64,000 nucleotides of DNA from Streptomyces zagrosensis (GCF_014203645.1 NZ_JACHJL010000001.1:310001-374000); one strand, 5' to 3'; counted from the first letter of the stretch, positions 16,916 through 25,670 are shown. Numbers and translations: made by a program. The notes: generated by a model from the sequence alone, not told the origin.

Positions 16916-17740
16916 CTATCGCAGCTCCTGAGTGCAGCACTTGACGCTGCCGCCGCCCTTGAGCAGTTCGCCGAGGTCGAGTCCGATCGGTTCGTAGCCA
17001 CGTTCGCGCAGCGGCTCGAAGAGGCCCACCGCCTCCTGCGGCAGCAGCACATGGCGGCCGTCGCTGACCGCGTTGAGGCCGAACGCCGCGGCGTCCTTCT
17101 CGGCGGCGATCAGCGCGTCGGGGAAGAGGCGGGCGAGTACGGCCTGACTGCCGGTGGAGAAGGCGCCCGGGTAGTACATGATGTCGCCGTCGGTGGAGTC
17201 GTCGAGCACGGCCAGCGCCGTGTCCAAGTGGTAGTAGCGGGGGTTCACGAGGTCAAGGCCGATGACCGGGCGGCCAAAGAACTCCTGGGCCTCGGGATGG
17301 GACAGCGGGCTGCTGCGGAAGCCGCGCCCGGCCAGCAGCCAGGAAGCGGTGACGGCGAAGTCGCCCTCGCCCTCGTTGATGTGCTCCGGCTCGTACACGT
17401 CCGCGTAGCCGTGCGTACGGAACCAGGTGGCATGTGCCGCGGCCTCGGCGGTGCGCTCGGGATGGGCGAAGCGGGCCCCGAGGACGCGCCCTTCGACGAC
17501 GACGGCACCATTGGCTGCGAACACCATGTCGGGCAGTGCGGGGTCGGGGGTCAGCTCTTCGACGGTGTGACCGAGCGCGCGGTAGCGGTCCCGAAGGTCC
17601 TCCCACTGCGCGACCGCGAGCGGGAGGTCCACGGGTTTGGTCGGGTCCATCCAGGGGTTGATGGAGTAGGTGACCTTGAAGTGCGCTGGTGAGCACATCA
17701 GGTAGCGGCGCGGGGTCGCGCGGCGCTGAGATGTACGCAA
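16916..17740 (-). CDS. DDAH/arginine deiminase-fold amidinohydrolase (TTG start)
   Basis: A 274-residue amidinotransferase-fold hydrolase, annotated in actinobacteria as N(G),N(G)-dimethylarginine dimethylaminohydrolase. Landmarks are MCSPAHF, TYSINPWMDP, DMVFAANGAVV, NEGEGDFAV, the catalytic His in RYYHLDTALAVL and the nucleophile Cys in SVKCCTQELR at the C-terminus. It most likely hydrolyses a guanidino compound to citrulline/ornithine-type products. A TTG at 17740 has GGAGGAG 6 nt upstream; the frame also reaches 17821, but without a ribosome site. It resembles Rv2323c, which in mycobacteria sits beside ornithine aminotransferase genes; here neither an aminotransferase nor an Lrp regulator is adjacent. 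Confidence 0.88.
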   Translation of the reverse strand: MRTSQRRATPRRYLMCSPAHFKVTYSINPWMDPTKPVDLPLAVAQWEDLRDRYRALGHTVEELTPDPALPDMVFAANGAVVVEGRVLGARFAHPERTAEAAAHATWFRTHGYADVYEPEHINEGEGDFAVTASWLLAGRGFRSSPLSHPEAQEFFGRPVIGLDLVNPRYYHLDTALAVLDDSTDGDIMYYPGAFSTGSQAVLARLFPDALIAAEKDAAAFGLNAVSDGRHVLLPQEAVGLFEPLRERGYEPIGLDLGELLKGGGSVKCCTQELR

Positions 17741-18070
17741 AGAGAGCTCCTCCCGATGGCGATGGATACGTACGGGTCGCGTACGCATCAAAATCGTCCA
17801 CCCTGGCGGACTGGTGTACATGGACCGTAAGGATGGTTTGCACCTGACTCAGATCGACCCCCATGCTGCCCCTACTCGGCGAATTGTCGCTTGTGGTGCT
17901 CGATCCATCACACTTGGTGTGTGTCGAGGCGTCTGCGGGGCCCCGGCGCATGGCCCTTTTGTGTCAGTCGCCGCCTGGTTCCTCCGGGCCGGGGCGGGAA
18001 CGGCTGAAGCGCCGGGCCGTCCGGGCCGCGCGAAGACGCGGACCGAACGGCCCCGGCGAGCGGGATCGGA
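17741..18070. other. Intergenic region upstream of the DDAH gene
   Basis: A 330-bp gap between two minus-strand genes. It contains a terminator for the DUF6243-like gene (18010-18058), a short CACAC-TTG-GTGTG dyad near 17907 and an AT-richer patch near 17785-17800 that could hold the DDAH promoter. I find no gene here. Confidence 0.4.
18010..18058 (-). terminator. Long hairpin downstream of the DUF6243-like gene
   Basis: A multi-part stem pairs CGCCGGG, GCCGT and CCGCG on the left with CGCGG, ACGGC and CCCCGGCG on the right, around a small loop. It starts 13 bp after the stop codon in the direction of transcription. Confidence 0.65.
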
Positions 18071-18262
18071 TCACGCGTCCGCATCCCCGCCCGATGGCTG
18101 GTTCTTCTCCTGGAGTTTGCGCAGCAATTCCCGCTTCTGTGCCATCGGGTCGAGATCGCCCTGGGCTCCCCGCTTGCCGCGCCCGCCGCGCATGGCGGTC
18201 CGGGGGAGGTTGGAGCGGGTGCCGCCGACGCCGAGCATGCTTCCGGAACGTCCCTTGCTCAT
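18071..18262 (-). CDS. Small basic Streptomyces protein, DUF6243-like
   Basis: A 63-residue basic protein starting MSKGRSGSMLGVGGTRSNL and ending with a short charged helix (AQKRELLRKLQEKNQ) and an acidic tail. The pattern, a Gly-rich N-terminus with LGVGGTR and a C-terminal KRELLRKL helix, matches the streptomycete DUF6243 group as I remember it; function unknown. The ATG is preceded by AGGGAAG at 5-6 nt. It is divergent from the TetR gene, with 261 bp between them that hold the TetR double operator near the far end. Confidence 0.75.
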   Translation of the reverse strand: MSKGRSGSMLGVGGTRSNLPRTAMRGGRGKRGAQGDLDPMAQKRELLRKLQEKNQPSGGDADA

Positions 18263-18465
18263 AAAACTTCCCTACTCTCTGTTCTGCTGGACTGCTGGAA
18301 AACTTCCAAGCCCCGCGAGTCCCTTGCTCTTGGTGCACATGTGGGGCCCTTCGGGGTTGATCTCTCGCGGGGCCGCCCGAGCCGGGTGGCCTTGGTGCGG
18401 GTCGCCGTGGTTCGGGTGACCTCGGCCCGGGACAACTCGCCTCGCGACCCTCCTGAGTTTCGGCG

Positions 18466-18496
18466 AGACGATACGTCTTGTCAAGACGATACGTCT
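18466..18496. promoter_or_regulatory. Tandem double operator for the TetR regulator
   Basis: Two identical near-palindromes AGACGATACGTCT at 18466-18478 and 18484-18496 are spaced 18 bp apart and flanked by CG/G extensions that strengthen the symmetry. They end 27 bp before the TetR start at 18524. Size and symmetry fit TetR dimer sites. Confidence 0.75.
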
Positions 18497-18523
18497 CGCC
18501 TCGTAGTTGGTACATTGCCGGGT

Positions 18524-19204
18524 ATGACCGAGAGAATGGCCCGTAAGACGGCCCCTGACTCAAGCCGCCGCAGCGAGCGCTCGCGCCGCGCGATCCTGGA
18601 CGCCGCCCTCGAACTCGTAGGCGAGGTCGGCTTCGGCAAGCTCACCATCGAAGCCATCGCGGCCCGCGCGGGCGTGGGCAAGCAGACCATTTATCGCTGG
18701 TGGCCGTCGAAGGCCGCCGTGCTCTTCGACTCCTTCCTCGACCAGAGCGACGGGGCGCCGGAAATCGTCCTCCCCGACACCGGAGACCTCGCCGCCGACC
18801 TCAAGACCGTCCTTCGTGCCACCGTCGATGGGATGGGCGACCCCAAGTACGCGCTCCCCACCCGGGCGTTGATCGCCGAGAGTCAAAACGACCCCGAACT
18901 TGGCGCGGAGATCAACGCCCGCATCCTTGAACCGCAGCTCGCCGCCTGGACCGAGCGGCTGCGCGTGGCCCAACAGGCCGGGCAGATCGCCGCCGGCATC
19001 GATATGCGGGTCACTGTCGAGATGATCGTAGGCTCCATCTTTCACCGCTGGTCGCTGCGCACCCTGCCCATGAGCCACGCCTACGCGGACGCCATCGTGG
19101 AACAGGTGCTGCACGGCATCAGTACCGGCACCGGCCCTGGTGCCGGCACCGGCACCGGCCCTGGGCTCACCGCCGTGGGCGAACCGACCGCCGCGGCGAC
19201 ATAG
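18524..19204 (+). CDS. TetR/AcrR-family regulator
   Basis: A 226-residue repressor. An N-terminal TetR helix-turn-helix is clear: RRAILDAALELVGEVGFGKL, then IEAIAARAGVGKQTIYRWW (residues 20-68). A C-terminal ligand-binding domain of the TetR_C_11-like kind follows (FLDQSDGAPEIVLPDTGDL). The last 30 residues are Gly/Thr-rich repeats (TGTGPGAGTGTGPG). The ATG at 18524 places the operator 27-58 bp upstream, consistent with autorepression. The target may include the divergent small gene. Inducer unknown. Confidence 0.92.
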   Translation: MTERMARKTAPDSSRRSERSRRAILDAALELVGEVGFGKLTIEAIAARAGVGKQTIYRWWPSKAAVLFDSFLDQSDGAPEIVLPDTGDLAADLKTVLRATVDGMGDPKYALPTRALIAESQNDPELGAEINARILEPQLAAWTERLRVAQQAGQIAAGIDMRVTVEMIVGSIFHRWSLRTLPMSHAYADAIVEQVLHGISTGTGPGAGTGTGPGLTAVGEPTAAAT

Positions 19205-19287
19205 CCCCCGCTGGCCGTCGTCGCCCGAACAGCCGGTCCCGGCCGGGTCAGCTCCCGTGCGGGCGGGCCAGCCCTTGTGCGGGCCGG

Positions 19288-20193
19288 TCAGCTCCTGTGC
19301 GCCGGAATCGAGGCGAGCAGCGCCAGCAGGTCGGTGACGATCCCCTGACAGCCGAGCCGGAGTGCCCGATCGCGGTCGGCTGGCGTGTTCACCGTGTGCG
19401 CCCATACGCGCGGTATGCCGGATGCGACCGCGCGCCGCAGGTCCCCAGCGCGCGCCCGATGGTCCACGTCGAGCAGGCTCACAAAGCCTCGCCAGCGCTC
19501 CGGCCGGTCGTTGCGCAACTGCCCGGCCGACCGCCACAACTGGGCGAGCAGCCCCTTGCGGTGCACGGCGCGGGCCACCGCTGGGCGCCGGCTGGCGACG
19601 AAGACCGAGCGCGTCAGGCCCCGCGCATGGATCATCCGGGCCAGCTCAGGCAGTGCGCGCGGGTCCTTGACCTCCAGCATCAGCACGGAGTGACCACCGA
19701 ACCGGTCGAGCACCTCACGCACCGTGGGCGGTCGCTCCACGGGCTCGTCCCCGGCCCCGGGGCGAGGTCGCAGCCGCACCTGCCTCCACTGCCTGGCGTT
19801 CAGCGCCCGTACCGGCCCCTGCCGGTCGGTCGTACGGTCCAGCGTCGCGTCGTGCAGGGCCACCAGGGTGCCATCGCGCAGCATCCGGGTGTCGAAGTCG
19901 AGCACCTGGGCTGCGCCGCCGCGAAAGGCGTTGTCCAGCGCGGACATGCTGTTCTCGGGGTGGCCTGGCGATCCGCCCCGGTGTGCGACGTACGTCAGGG
20001 ACGACAGCGCGGCCACGTTGGCCGGCCCCGGCCTATGCCAAGATCCCAGCCCCGGCTGCTGTTCGCGCTGCCGGCTCAGGAGCCAATCCCCGTCGTGTGC
20101 GCCGGGGCGCGCGGGTGCACTAGTGGTCGCTGTCGATAGGGGAACGCTCAAGGACAGCGTGATGACGGCCGTCACAACGGTCCGAGTGATCAT
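19288..20193 (-). CDS. Secreted glycerophosphodiester phosphodiesterase
   Basis: A 301-residue GDPD with an N-terminal Sec-type signal (MITRTVVTAVITLSLSV, cleavage near residue 28). Family motifs: VAHRGGSPGHPENS, the metal-binding DFDTRMLRDGTLVALHD, LDRTT and MLEVKD. It hydrolyses glycerophosphodiesters to glycerol-3-phosphate and an alcohol outside the membrane, feeding phosphate or carbon supply. The frame continues upstream to 20247, but the ATG at 20193 begins the signal peptide directly. No ribosome site is visible, so it may be leaderless. It converges with the TetR gene and diverges from the prim-pol gene. Confidence 0.9.
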   Translation of the reverse strand: MITRTVVTAVITLSLSVPLSTATTSAPARPGAHDGDWLLSRQREQQPGLGSWHRPGPANVAALSSLTYVAHRGGSPGHPENSMSALDNAFRGGAAQVLDFDTRMLRDGTLVALHDATLDRTTDRQGPVRALNARQWRQVRLRPRPGAGDEPVERPPTVREVLDRFGGHSVLMLEVKDPRALPELARMIHARGLTRSVFVASRRPAVARAVHRKGLLAQLWRSAGQLRNDRPERWRGFVSLLDVDHRARAGDLRRAVASGIPRVWAHTVNTPADRDRALRLGCQGIVTDLLALLASIPAHRS

Positions 20194-20345
20194 AAGTAAA
20201 ACGCTAGGGTCAAAAATCGTGATCTGCCTGCTCTTGGCACCCGGCAAGGGGATAGTCTCTGCGCCCCCGGCTCCGCACCGCGGTCACCTGGGGCGCAGGA
20301 TGGTGGCAGCATTGATCTCAGGACAGTGGCGAAGCGAGGGGATAG

Positions 20346-21071
20346 ATGGAACGCAAAGGCAGGTTCTCCCAGTGGCTGCGCCGACCCAGGGGCGGATCGG
20401 GCGCCGATACGGACCCGGCCGCCGGCGCCGGGGGCTCACGCGAGGATCTGCTGTTGGCCGCGGCGACCGCTGACTTCCCACTCGCCCCGGCCGCGTACCC
20501 CGCCGGCTACCGCTGTTCCTGTGACCGCGTTGGCTGTCCCACCCCGGCCCGGCACCCCGTGTCCTTCGGCTGGCAGACCCAGGCCACGACCGATGCGGAG
20601 CGCGTCACCCAGTGGCTGCGGACCCAACCCGAGGCCAATTTCATCACCGCCACCGGCATGGCGCACGACGTGCTCGACGTGCCGGCGGACGCCGGGCGGC
20701 ACGCCCTGGAGCGGCTGGGCGCGGCGGGCATCGAGGTCGGCCCCGTCGCCACGTGCAGCCCGGACCGGATGCTCTTTTTCACCGCGACCCGCGGCACCCC
20801 GGCCGACGAGGACGAGTGGTGGCCGTGCGAACTGGACTGTCACCCCGAGACCATGGACGAGCACCCGGGGCTGCGCTGGCACTGCCGGGGGAGCTATGTG
20901 CTGGTGCCGCCCGCGCGCCTACCGAGTGATGGGCGCGTCGCCTGGCTGCTCGGCCCCGAGCGCCCGCTGCCTGACCCGCTGACCTTGCTGGAGACCCTCA
21001 CCGACGCGTGTGCGCTGTACGCGAGCGATGACGCGGACCACGAGACGGCGGCCTGGCCGATCGGCCGCTGA
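20346..21071 (+). CDS. Prim-pol N-terminal-domain-like protein (orphan)
   Basis: A 241-residue protein of the bifunctional DNA primase/polymerase (PF09250-like) group widespread in Streptomyces cores. It shows CSCDRVGCPTPARHP (residues 58-72), a Cys/His cluster that could bind zinc, then HPVSFGWQTQATTD and NFITATG, and an acidic VLDVPAD near 122 where the family places metal ligands. No helicase domain is fused and no phage, plasmid or helicase gene is near, unlike mobile prim-pols. Activity therefore cannot be assumed. The ribosome site GAGGGG is 4-5 nt before the ATG. It ends in a convergent arrangement with a lipoprotein gene. Confidence 0.8.
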   Translation: MERKGRFSQWLRRPRGGSGADTDPAAGAGGSREDLLLAAATADFPLAPAAYPAGYRCSCDRVGCPTPARHPVSFGWQTQATTDAERVTQWLRTQPEANFITATGMAHDVLDVPADAGRHALERLGAAGIEVGPVATCSPDRMLFFTATRGTPADEDEWWPCELDCHPETMDEHPGLRWHCRGSYVLVPPARLPSDGRVAWLLGPERPLPDPLTLLETLTDACALYASDDADHETAAWPIGR

Positions 21072-21288
21072 GCGCCCTCGAAGCCGCCGGCGCCAGGGCG
21101 CGAACCGGCACCATCGGCCAGCATCGCGAGCCGGCGCCGTCCGGCTGGTACGACAGACCGGCGCTCGCCGGCCGCCGACCACCCTGCGCTGGCTGCTGCC
21201 TACCGCCTACCTACCACCGATCACTGCCGCTACTGGAGCGCCCCCTGGACGCCGGGCCCCGCCAGCGGCGCAGCGCCCAGCGGCGGCG

Positions 21289-21316
21289 CGGTAGCAACGC
21301 TCTCGCGCTGCTACCG
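21289..21316. terminator. Hairpin between convergent genes
   Basis: Arms CGGTAGCA and TGCTACCG are perfect, around a loop that itself can pair. It lies between the convergent prim-pol and lipoprotein genes. Confidence 0.6.
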
Positions 21317-21325
21317 GCCCTTCGC

Positions 21326-22300
21326 CTATTCGCCCTTCGCCGCCGTGACGCCCTCAAGCCGGTTGAGGAAGACCACCTTGCGGTCCGCGGCGCCCTTGGC
21401 CGGGACGTGCACCGAGGACTCGAAGACCCGGGTGAGCGTGACCGCCTTGCGGGCCTTGCCGGTCATGACCGCCTCGACGCGCTCGGGCGGGGTGGGCCGG
21501 TATCCCTTGGCCACGGTCTGCTTTTGCCGGTGGTCCGAGGCGAAGAAGACCACGCCGCCGCCGTCCTTGGTGCGTAGCCCCGCCGGCGCGAAGTCGGCGC
21601 CGTGCGCCGGGGTGTCGATGTACTCCGTCCAGTATTTCGGGGTACGCAGATGCCTCTTGCGCTCCGCCCGCAGCGCGGAGGTGGCCGCCCCGTCGGCGAA
21701 CGTCGAGCCCTTGCCCGTCATCAGGTAGTCGGCGTAGGACGAACTGAGCTGGTCCGGCCGTACCACAAGGCCCGAATTGGCGCCCGTTTGCACCGGTTTG
21801 GCGAAGCCGTCGCCGTCCAGCGCGAAGTCGGGCACCTCGTCGTCGCTGAGCAGCGACAGATAGGCGGCCCGCCACGGCTCGTCCATGTCGTTGCGGGTGA
21901 ACAGCAGCATCCAACGGTCGGTGCCTCGGTTGCTGTCCGCGTCGGCGACGAAGAACTTCGGCCAGCCCGCCTGCTTGGGGATGGTGAACCGGGCGTTCTT
22001 CAGCTCCAGCGCGCCCGCCTGCGGGTTGCCCTTGGGACGAACCTTGCGTTCCGCCGTCAGATCCGCCTTGCCGATCGCGAGGAGTGGGCCCGTCTCGGCC
22101 TGGGAGATCAGCTCCGGATCGGCCGTCCGCCACGCCTTGTTGTACGTGTCGGTGAACGCCTTGAGGACCTTGGGGGCCTCCTCCTTGCTCACCGCCGGGA
22201 TGACCTCCCGCTCGCCGTGCACCGTCATGCACCCGGTCAGCATCAGCAGCGCCGCGGCCGTCAGAGCCGTCAACTCCAGGCGGGGCAACCTTCCAGTCAT
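21326..22300 (-). CDS. Putative lipoprotein, family not recognised
   Basis: A 324-residue exported protein. The N-terminus has a lipobox (LLMLTGC, Cys 24), so it should be anchored on the outer face of the membrane. The mature part is mixed alpha/beta with TDTYNKAWRTADPELIS, RWMLLFTRNDMDEPWRAAYLSLL and KRTAVTLTRVF-like segments. Actinobacterial proteins of this kind are annotated only as hypothetical lipoproteins. The ATG at 22300 has an AGGAGC ribosome site; the frame open to 22387 is not used. It lies 102 bp downstream of hmuV on the same strand, so it could be read with the heme transporter, but no sequence feature links it to heme. Confidence 0.8.
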   Translation of the reverse strand: MTGRLPRLELTALTAAALLMLTGCMTVHGEREVIPAVSKEEAPKVLKAFTDTYNKAWRTADPELISQAETGPLLAIGKADLTAERKVRPKGNPQAGALELKNARFTIPKQAGWPKFFVADADSNRGTDRWMLLFTRNDMDEPWRAAYLSLLSDDEVPDFALDGDGFAKPVQTGANSGLVVRPDQLSSSYADYLMTGKGSTFADGAATSALRAERKRHLRTPKYWTEYIDTPAHGADFAPAGLRTKDGGGVVFFASDHRQKQTVAKGYRPTPPERVEAVMTGKARKAVTLTRVFESSVHVPAKGAADRKVVFLNRLEGVTAAKGE

Positions 22301-22402
22301 GGTGCTCCTGCTCCTTCGGGTGCGCCTCGTTCTCCATCGAGGACGCCACGAACGGCGCAACCCTATACGGGGCACGCGAGGACCCAAGCCCGGGGACCGG
22401 TG

Positions 22403-23269
22403 TCAGGGCCGCGGCTCGCCACGCTGGACGTCACGGCGCGGCAGTACGAGCGGAGTTCCGGTCCGCGGATGCGGCAGCACCTCCACCGGCTGCCGATACA
22501 CGCTGGAGAGCAACTTCGCGTCGAACACCTCGCCCGGCGGCCCATCGGCTGCGACGCTGCCCTCGTGCAGCACGGCGGCATGGTCCGCGTACGCCGCCGC
22601 GAGCCCCAGGTCGTGCAGGACCACGACGACCGCGTCCCCCGCCGCGGCCCGCTCCTGGCACACCCGCAACACCAACTCCTGGTGACGCAGGTCGAGTGCG
22701 GCGGTCGGCTCGTCGAGCAGCAGCAGCGGCGCCCGCTGGGCGAGCACCCTGGCCAGCGCGACCCGGGCGCGTTCGCCGCCGGAGAGGGCACCGAAGGACC
22801 GCTGCGCGAACTCGGCGACCTCGGTGGTCGCCATGGCCGACGCCACCGCCGGGTCGTCCTCATCCTCCGCGCGGGTGCCCGCCCACGGGGCGCGGCCCAT
22901 GCGCACCACCTCCTCCACCGTGAACGGAAAGGACAGCGCGGCGGACTGGGGCAACACGGCGCGCCGCAGCGCCAGTTCGGGCGGGCTCCAGTCGGCGGCA
23001 AGGCGGCCATCGATGCGTACGGTGCCGGATTCGGCAGGCAGATCGGCGGCGAGCGCGGCCAGCAGCGTGGACTTGCCCGCCCCGTTCGGCCCGACCAGGG
23101 CGAGCACCTGGCCCGCCCTGATCTCAAGGCACACATCGGTAAGCACCCGGCGGCCCCCGAGGGTGACCCGCACGTCCCGTACATCGGCGACGAGATCGCC
23201 CGGCGCAGGGCGGCCCGGAAGCTGCCGGGTGCGCCGGGTCAACAGGGCCGCGAGGGTGCGTACGCTCAT
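22403..23269 (-). CDS. hmuV: Heme ABC transporter ATP-binding protein
   Basis: A 288-residue ABC ATPase of the FepC/HmuV class. Walker A GPNGAGKST (about residue 57), the LSGGERARVALAR signature, Walker B LLLLDEPTAALD and the switch His in VLHDLG are all present. It drives import through HmuU. The ATG at 23269 overlaps the hmuU stop (ATGA), indicating translational coupling. The heme assignment comes from the locus: HtaA heme-binding proteins and heme oxygenase adjoin it; sequence alone would allow a ferric siderophore. Confidence 0.93.
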   Translation of the reverse strand: MSVRTLAALLTRRTRQLPGRPAPGDLVADVRDVRVTLGGRRVLTDVCLEIRAGQVLALVGPNGAGKSTLLAALAADLPAESGTVRIDGRLAADWSPPELALRRAVLPQSAALSFPFTVEEVVRMGRAPWAGTRAEDEDDPAVASAMATTEVAEFAQRSFGALSGGERARVALARVLAQRAPLLLLDEPTAALDLRHQELVLRVCQERAAAGDAVVVVLHDLGLAAAYADHAAVLHEGSVAADGPPGEVFDAKLLSSVYRQPVEVLPHPRTGTPLVLPRRDVQRGEPRP

Positions 23270-24498
23270 GCCCAGCCTCCTTGCCTGCGCCGGGTCCTGC
23301 GGAGCAGCCAAAAGAAGAACGGGCTGCCGAACAGCGCGGTCAACACGCCCAGCGGAAGCTCGGCGGGGTTGGCCACGGTACGCGCCGCCAAGTCCGCGCC
23401 GACCAGCACCACCGCGCCGCCCAGGGCGCTGCCGGGCACCAAGAAGCGATGCCCGGGCCCTGCGGCCATCCGCAGCAGGTGCGGCACAAGCAGCCCGACG
23501 AAGGTGATGATGCCGGCGACGGCGACGGCGGCGGCCGTAAGCAGCGCCACCAGCACCACCACGGTCAGCCGCAACCGCTCCACATCAACGCCCAGATGAC
23601 GGGCCGGGCGCTCCCCGAGCGAGAGCAGGTCCAGCTTGCGGGCGAACAGCGGCGCGAGGAACAGCCCGACCGCCGCACAGGGCAGCACCGCGAGCACCTT
23701 CGGCCAGGTGGCCTGGGAGAGGCTGCCGAGCTGCCAGAACGTGATCTGGGTGAGCTGCGCGTTGTCGGCGAAGAACACGGACAGGCCGATCAGGGCGCCC
23801 GCGAAGGCGTTGACGGCGATGCCGGTGAGAATGAGGGTGACGACCTCGGTTCGGCCATCGGAGCGCGCGAGGACGTAGACGAGCAGCACCGTCAACAGCC
23901 CGGAGACGAAGGCGCAGGCGGTGACCGTCCAGTCGCCGAGGAAGGTCAGCTCCATCGCGATGGAGCCCACCGCGCCAACGGCGGCACCCGCCGAGATGCC
24001 GATCACCCCGGGCTCGGCCAGCGGGTTGCCGAAGCCGCCCTGCATCAGCGCGCCCGCGCAGCCCAGCGACGCCCCAACGAGCAGGGCGAGGACGACCCGC
24101 GGCAGCCGTACGTTCCACAGGACGCTCTCGCCGACCCGGTCCAACGCGCTGCCGCCCAGGCCCATGCGGTGCTGCACCGAGCCGACGATGTCACCCACCG
24201 CAATGTCGTACGCGCCGGTCCCCGCGGAGATCAGCGACAGCGTGAGCAGCCCCACGGCGAGCCCCAACGTCAGCGTGGCGGCCCGTCCGCGCCGCCGCCT
24301 GGCCGGTGCGGCACCGGGCGCGTCTTGGGACGCTTTGTCGGGCGCAACGTCAAGGGCAGCGTCGGCCACGGCTTGCGGCACCGCGGGCTTGGGCCGTTGC
24401 TCGCGGGTGGCTGGCCGGTTGGCATCGTCGGCGGGCGACGGGGTGTCGGCGTCCGCGGCCTGCCCGGGGGAGTGCGGTGGCTGGGCCGACACCGTCAC
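23266..24498 (-). CDS. hmuU: Heme ABC transporter permease (FecCD family)
   Basis: A 410-residue FecCD-type permease with about 9-10 membrane helices. Typical motifs are LPRVVLALLVGASLGCAGA, NPLAEPGVIGISAGAA and FVGLLVPHLLR, the last being the ATPase contact region. The first 75 residues are a hydrophilic Pro/Ala/Asp-rich tail ending in ARRRRGR, longer than usual. The start is a GTG overlapping the hmuT stop (GTGA). It forms the membrane channel with HmuV and receives heme from HmuT. Confidence 0.92.
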   Translation of the reverse strand: MTVSAQPPHSPGQAADADTPSPADDANRPATREQRPKPAVPQAVADAALDVAPDKASQDAPGAAPARRRRGRAATLTLGLAVGLLTLSLISAGTGAYDIAVGDIVGSVQHRMGLGGSALDRVGESVLWNVRLPRVVLALLVGASLGCAGALMQGGFGNPLAEPGVIGISAGAAVGAVGSIAMELTFLGDWTVTACAFVSGLLTVLLVYVLARSDGRTEVVTLILTGIAVNAFAGALIGLSVFFADNAQLTQITFWQLGSLSQATWPKVLAVLPCAAVGLFLAPLFARKLDLLSLGERPARHLGVDVERLRLTVVVLVALLTAAAVAVAGIITFVGLLVPHLLRMAAGPGHRFLVPGSALGGAVVLVGADLAARTVANPAELPLGVLTALFGSPFFFWLLRRTRRRQGGWA

Positions 24499-25556
24499 GC
24501 GGCGTCCTCGTACAACTGGTCCACGAGCGAGCGCAGCACCTGGTCAGTGCGCGGGCCGTAGTTGAGCAACGTGCCGTCCTCGATGGAGACGACGCGGCGG
24601 TCAAGGCCGGCTGGCGTCTCGGCGACGCCCGGCAGCTTCAACAGCCCGTCCACGCCATCGACCGAGTCAAGTCCCTTGGTCATCACGAGGATGGCGTCCG
24701 GGGCGGCCTTCGCCAGGGCCTCGCTGGTGATCGGCGTGAAGTCCTTCTTCAGGCCCGATTCCTTGCCGGCGTCCAGCGCGCCCGCGGCCTCAAGGAGCGA
24801 ACTCGCTCCCGAGTCGCGTCCGCCCAGCAGGTACACGGCGGCCGAGCCGCGTACGTACAAGAAGGCCACGCGCGGGCGCTTGCCGTCCGCCGGGCGCTTG
24901 ATTTTCGTGCGTACGGCGTCGATGCGCCGCTCGGTACGCTGCCGCAACGTGTCTCCGGCGGCGGGAACGCCCAACGCGGCGGCCACCGCGTCGATCCGGG
25001 TGCCGACATCGCCGAGCTTCTTCGCGGGCTCAAGGATGACCAACGGCACGCCGGCGTCCCGTATCTGGTCGATGGCCTCGCTCGGGCCCGTGCTGGTGTC
25101 GGCGAGGACGAGGGTTGGCTTCAGCGAGAGCACGTTCTCCGCCGACACATCGTGCGCACGGGTCACCACCGGCAGATCCTTGGCCTGTGTGAAGTCGGCG
25201 GTGATGTCCCGGCCGACGACCTTGTCGCCGAGGCCGATGGTGAACACGATCTCCGCGAGGGAGCCGGTCAGCGGCACGATCCGTTCCGTGCTGCGCACGG
25301 TGGTGCGGTGCCCATCGGCCGAGGTGACGGTCGCCGGGAGGTGCGAAGCGGGCCGGCCCGCCAGCGGTTCCAGCGCTTCCGCTTGCCGCGCCCCCGCCGT
25401 GTTGCCCGGACCCTTCGCACCGTCAGAGCCGCTGCCCGAGCCACCGCCCGAGCCGCCGCAACCGGTGAGCCCGAGTGCGAGCGCCAGCGTCGTGACGAGG
25501 GCGCCGACGAGGCGCGGGACACGGGCCGACGTCCCCGCCGACTGCCGTTGCTGCAC
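24495..25556 (-). CDS. hmuT: Heme-binding lipoprotein of the ABC importer
   Basis: A 353-residue periplasmic-binding-protein-like lipoprotein with a lipobox LGLTGC (Cys 33), a Gly/Ser spacer and a class III fold: RIVPLTGSLAEIVFTIGLGD, VVGRDITADF, VLSLKPTLVLAD and LLKLPGVAETPAG. It would hand heme to HmuU. The GTG at 25556 follows GAGAGGCG. It is the first gene of hmuTUV; a DtxR-type iron box at 25652-25670 lies about 96 bp upstream, so expression should rise in low iron. Confidence 0.93.
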   Translation of the reverse strand: MQQRQSAGTSARVPRLVGALVTTLALALGLTGCGGSGGGSGSGSDGAKGPGNTAGARQAEALEPLAGRPASHLPATVTSADGHRTTVRSTERIVPLTGSLAEIVFTIGLGDKVVGRDITADFTQAKDLPVVTRAHDVSAENVLSLKPTLVLADTSTGPSEAIDQIRDAGVPLVILEPAKKLGDVGTRIDAVAAALGVPAAGDTLRQRTERRIDAVRTKIKRPADGKRPRVAFLYVRGSAAVYLLGGRDSGASSLLEAAGALDAGKESGLKKDFTPITSEALAKAAPDAILVMTKGLDSVDGVDGLLKLPGVAETPAGLDRRVVSIEDGTLLNYGPRTDQVLRSLVDQLYEDAA

Positions 25557-25651
25557 GTTTTCGCCTCTCTGTCGTCTTGTCCTGTTGTCCTGCGCGGTTG
25601 TCCTGCTACCGGCTCACCCACCCCGGGGTTTCACCCAGGTCGAGCAGTAGC

Positions 25652-25670
25652 TTAGGTTAGCCTTACCTGA
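25652..25670. promoter_or_regulatory. DtxR/DmdR iron box between hmuT and htaA
   Basis: TTAGGTTAGCCTTACCTGA closely matches the actinobacterial iron-box consensus (TTAGGTTAGGCTAACCTAA). It lies 27 bp before the htaA ATG and about 96 bp before hmuT, positioned to repress both divergent transcripts when iron is plentiful. Confidence 0.9.

Noticed and set aside
21602..23599. A 665-codon plus-strand frame across the lipoprotein and hmuV genes
   Set aside because: It spans two genuine minus-strand genes with strong motifs and has Arg/His-rich composition.
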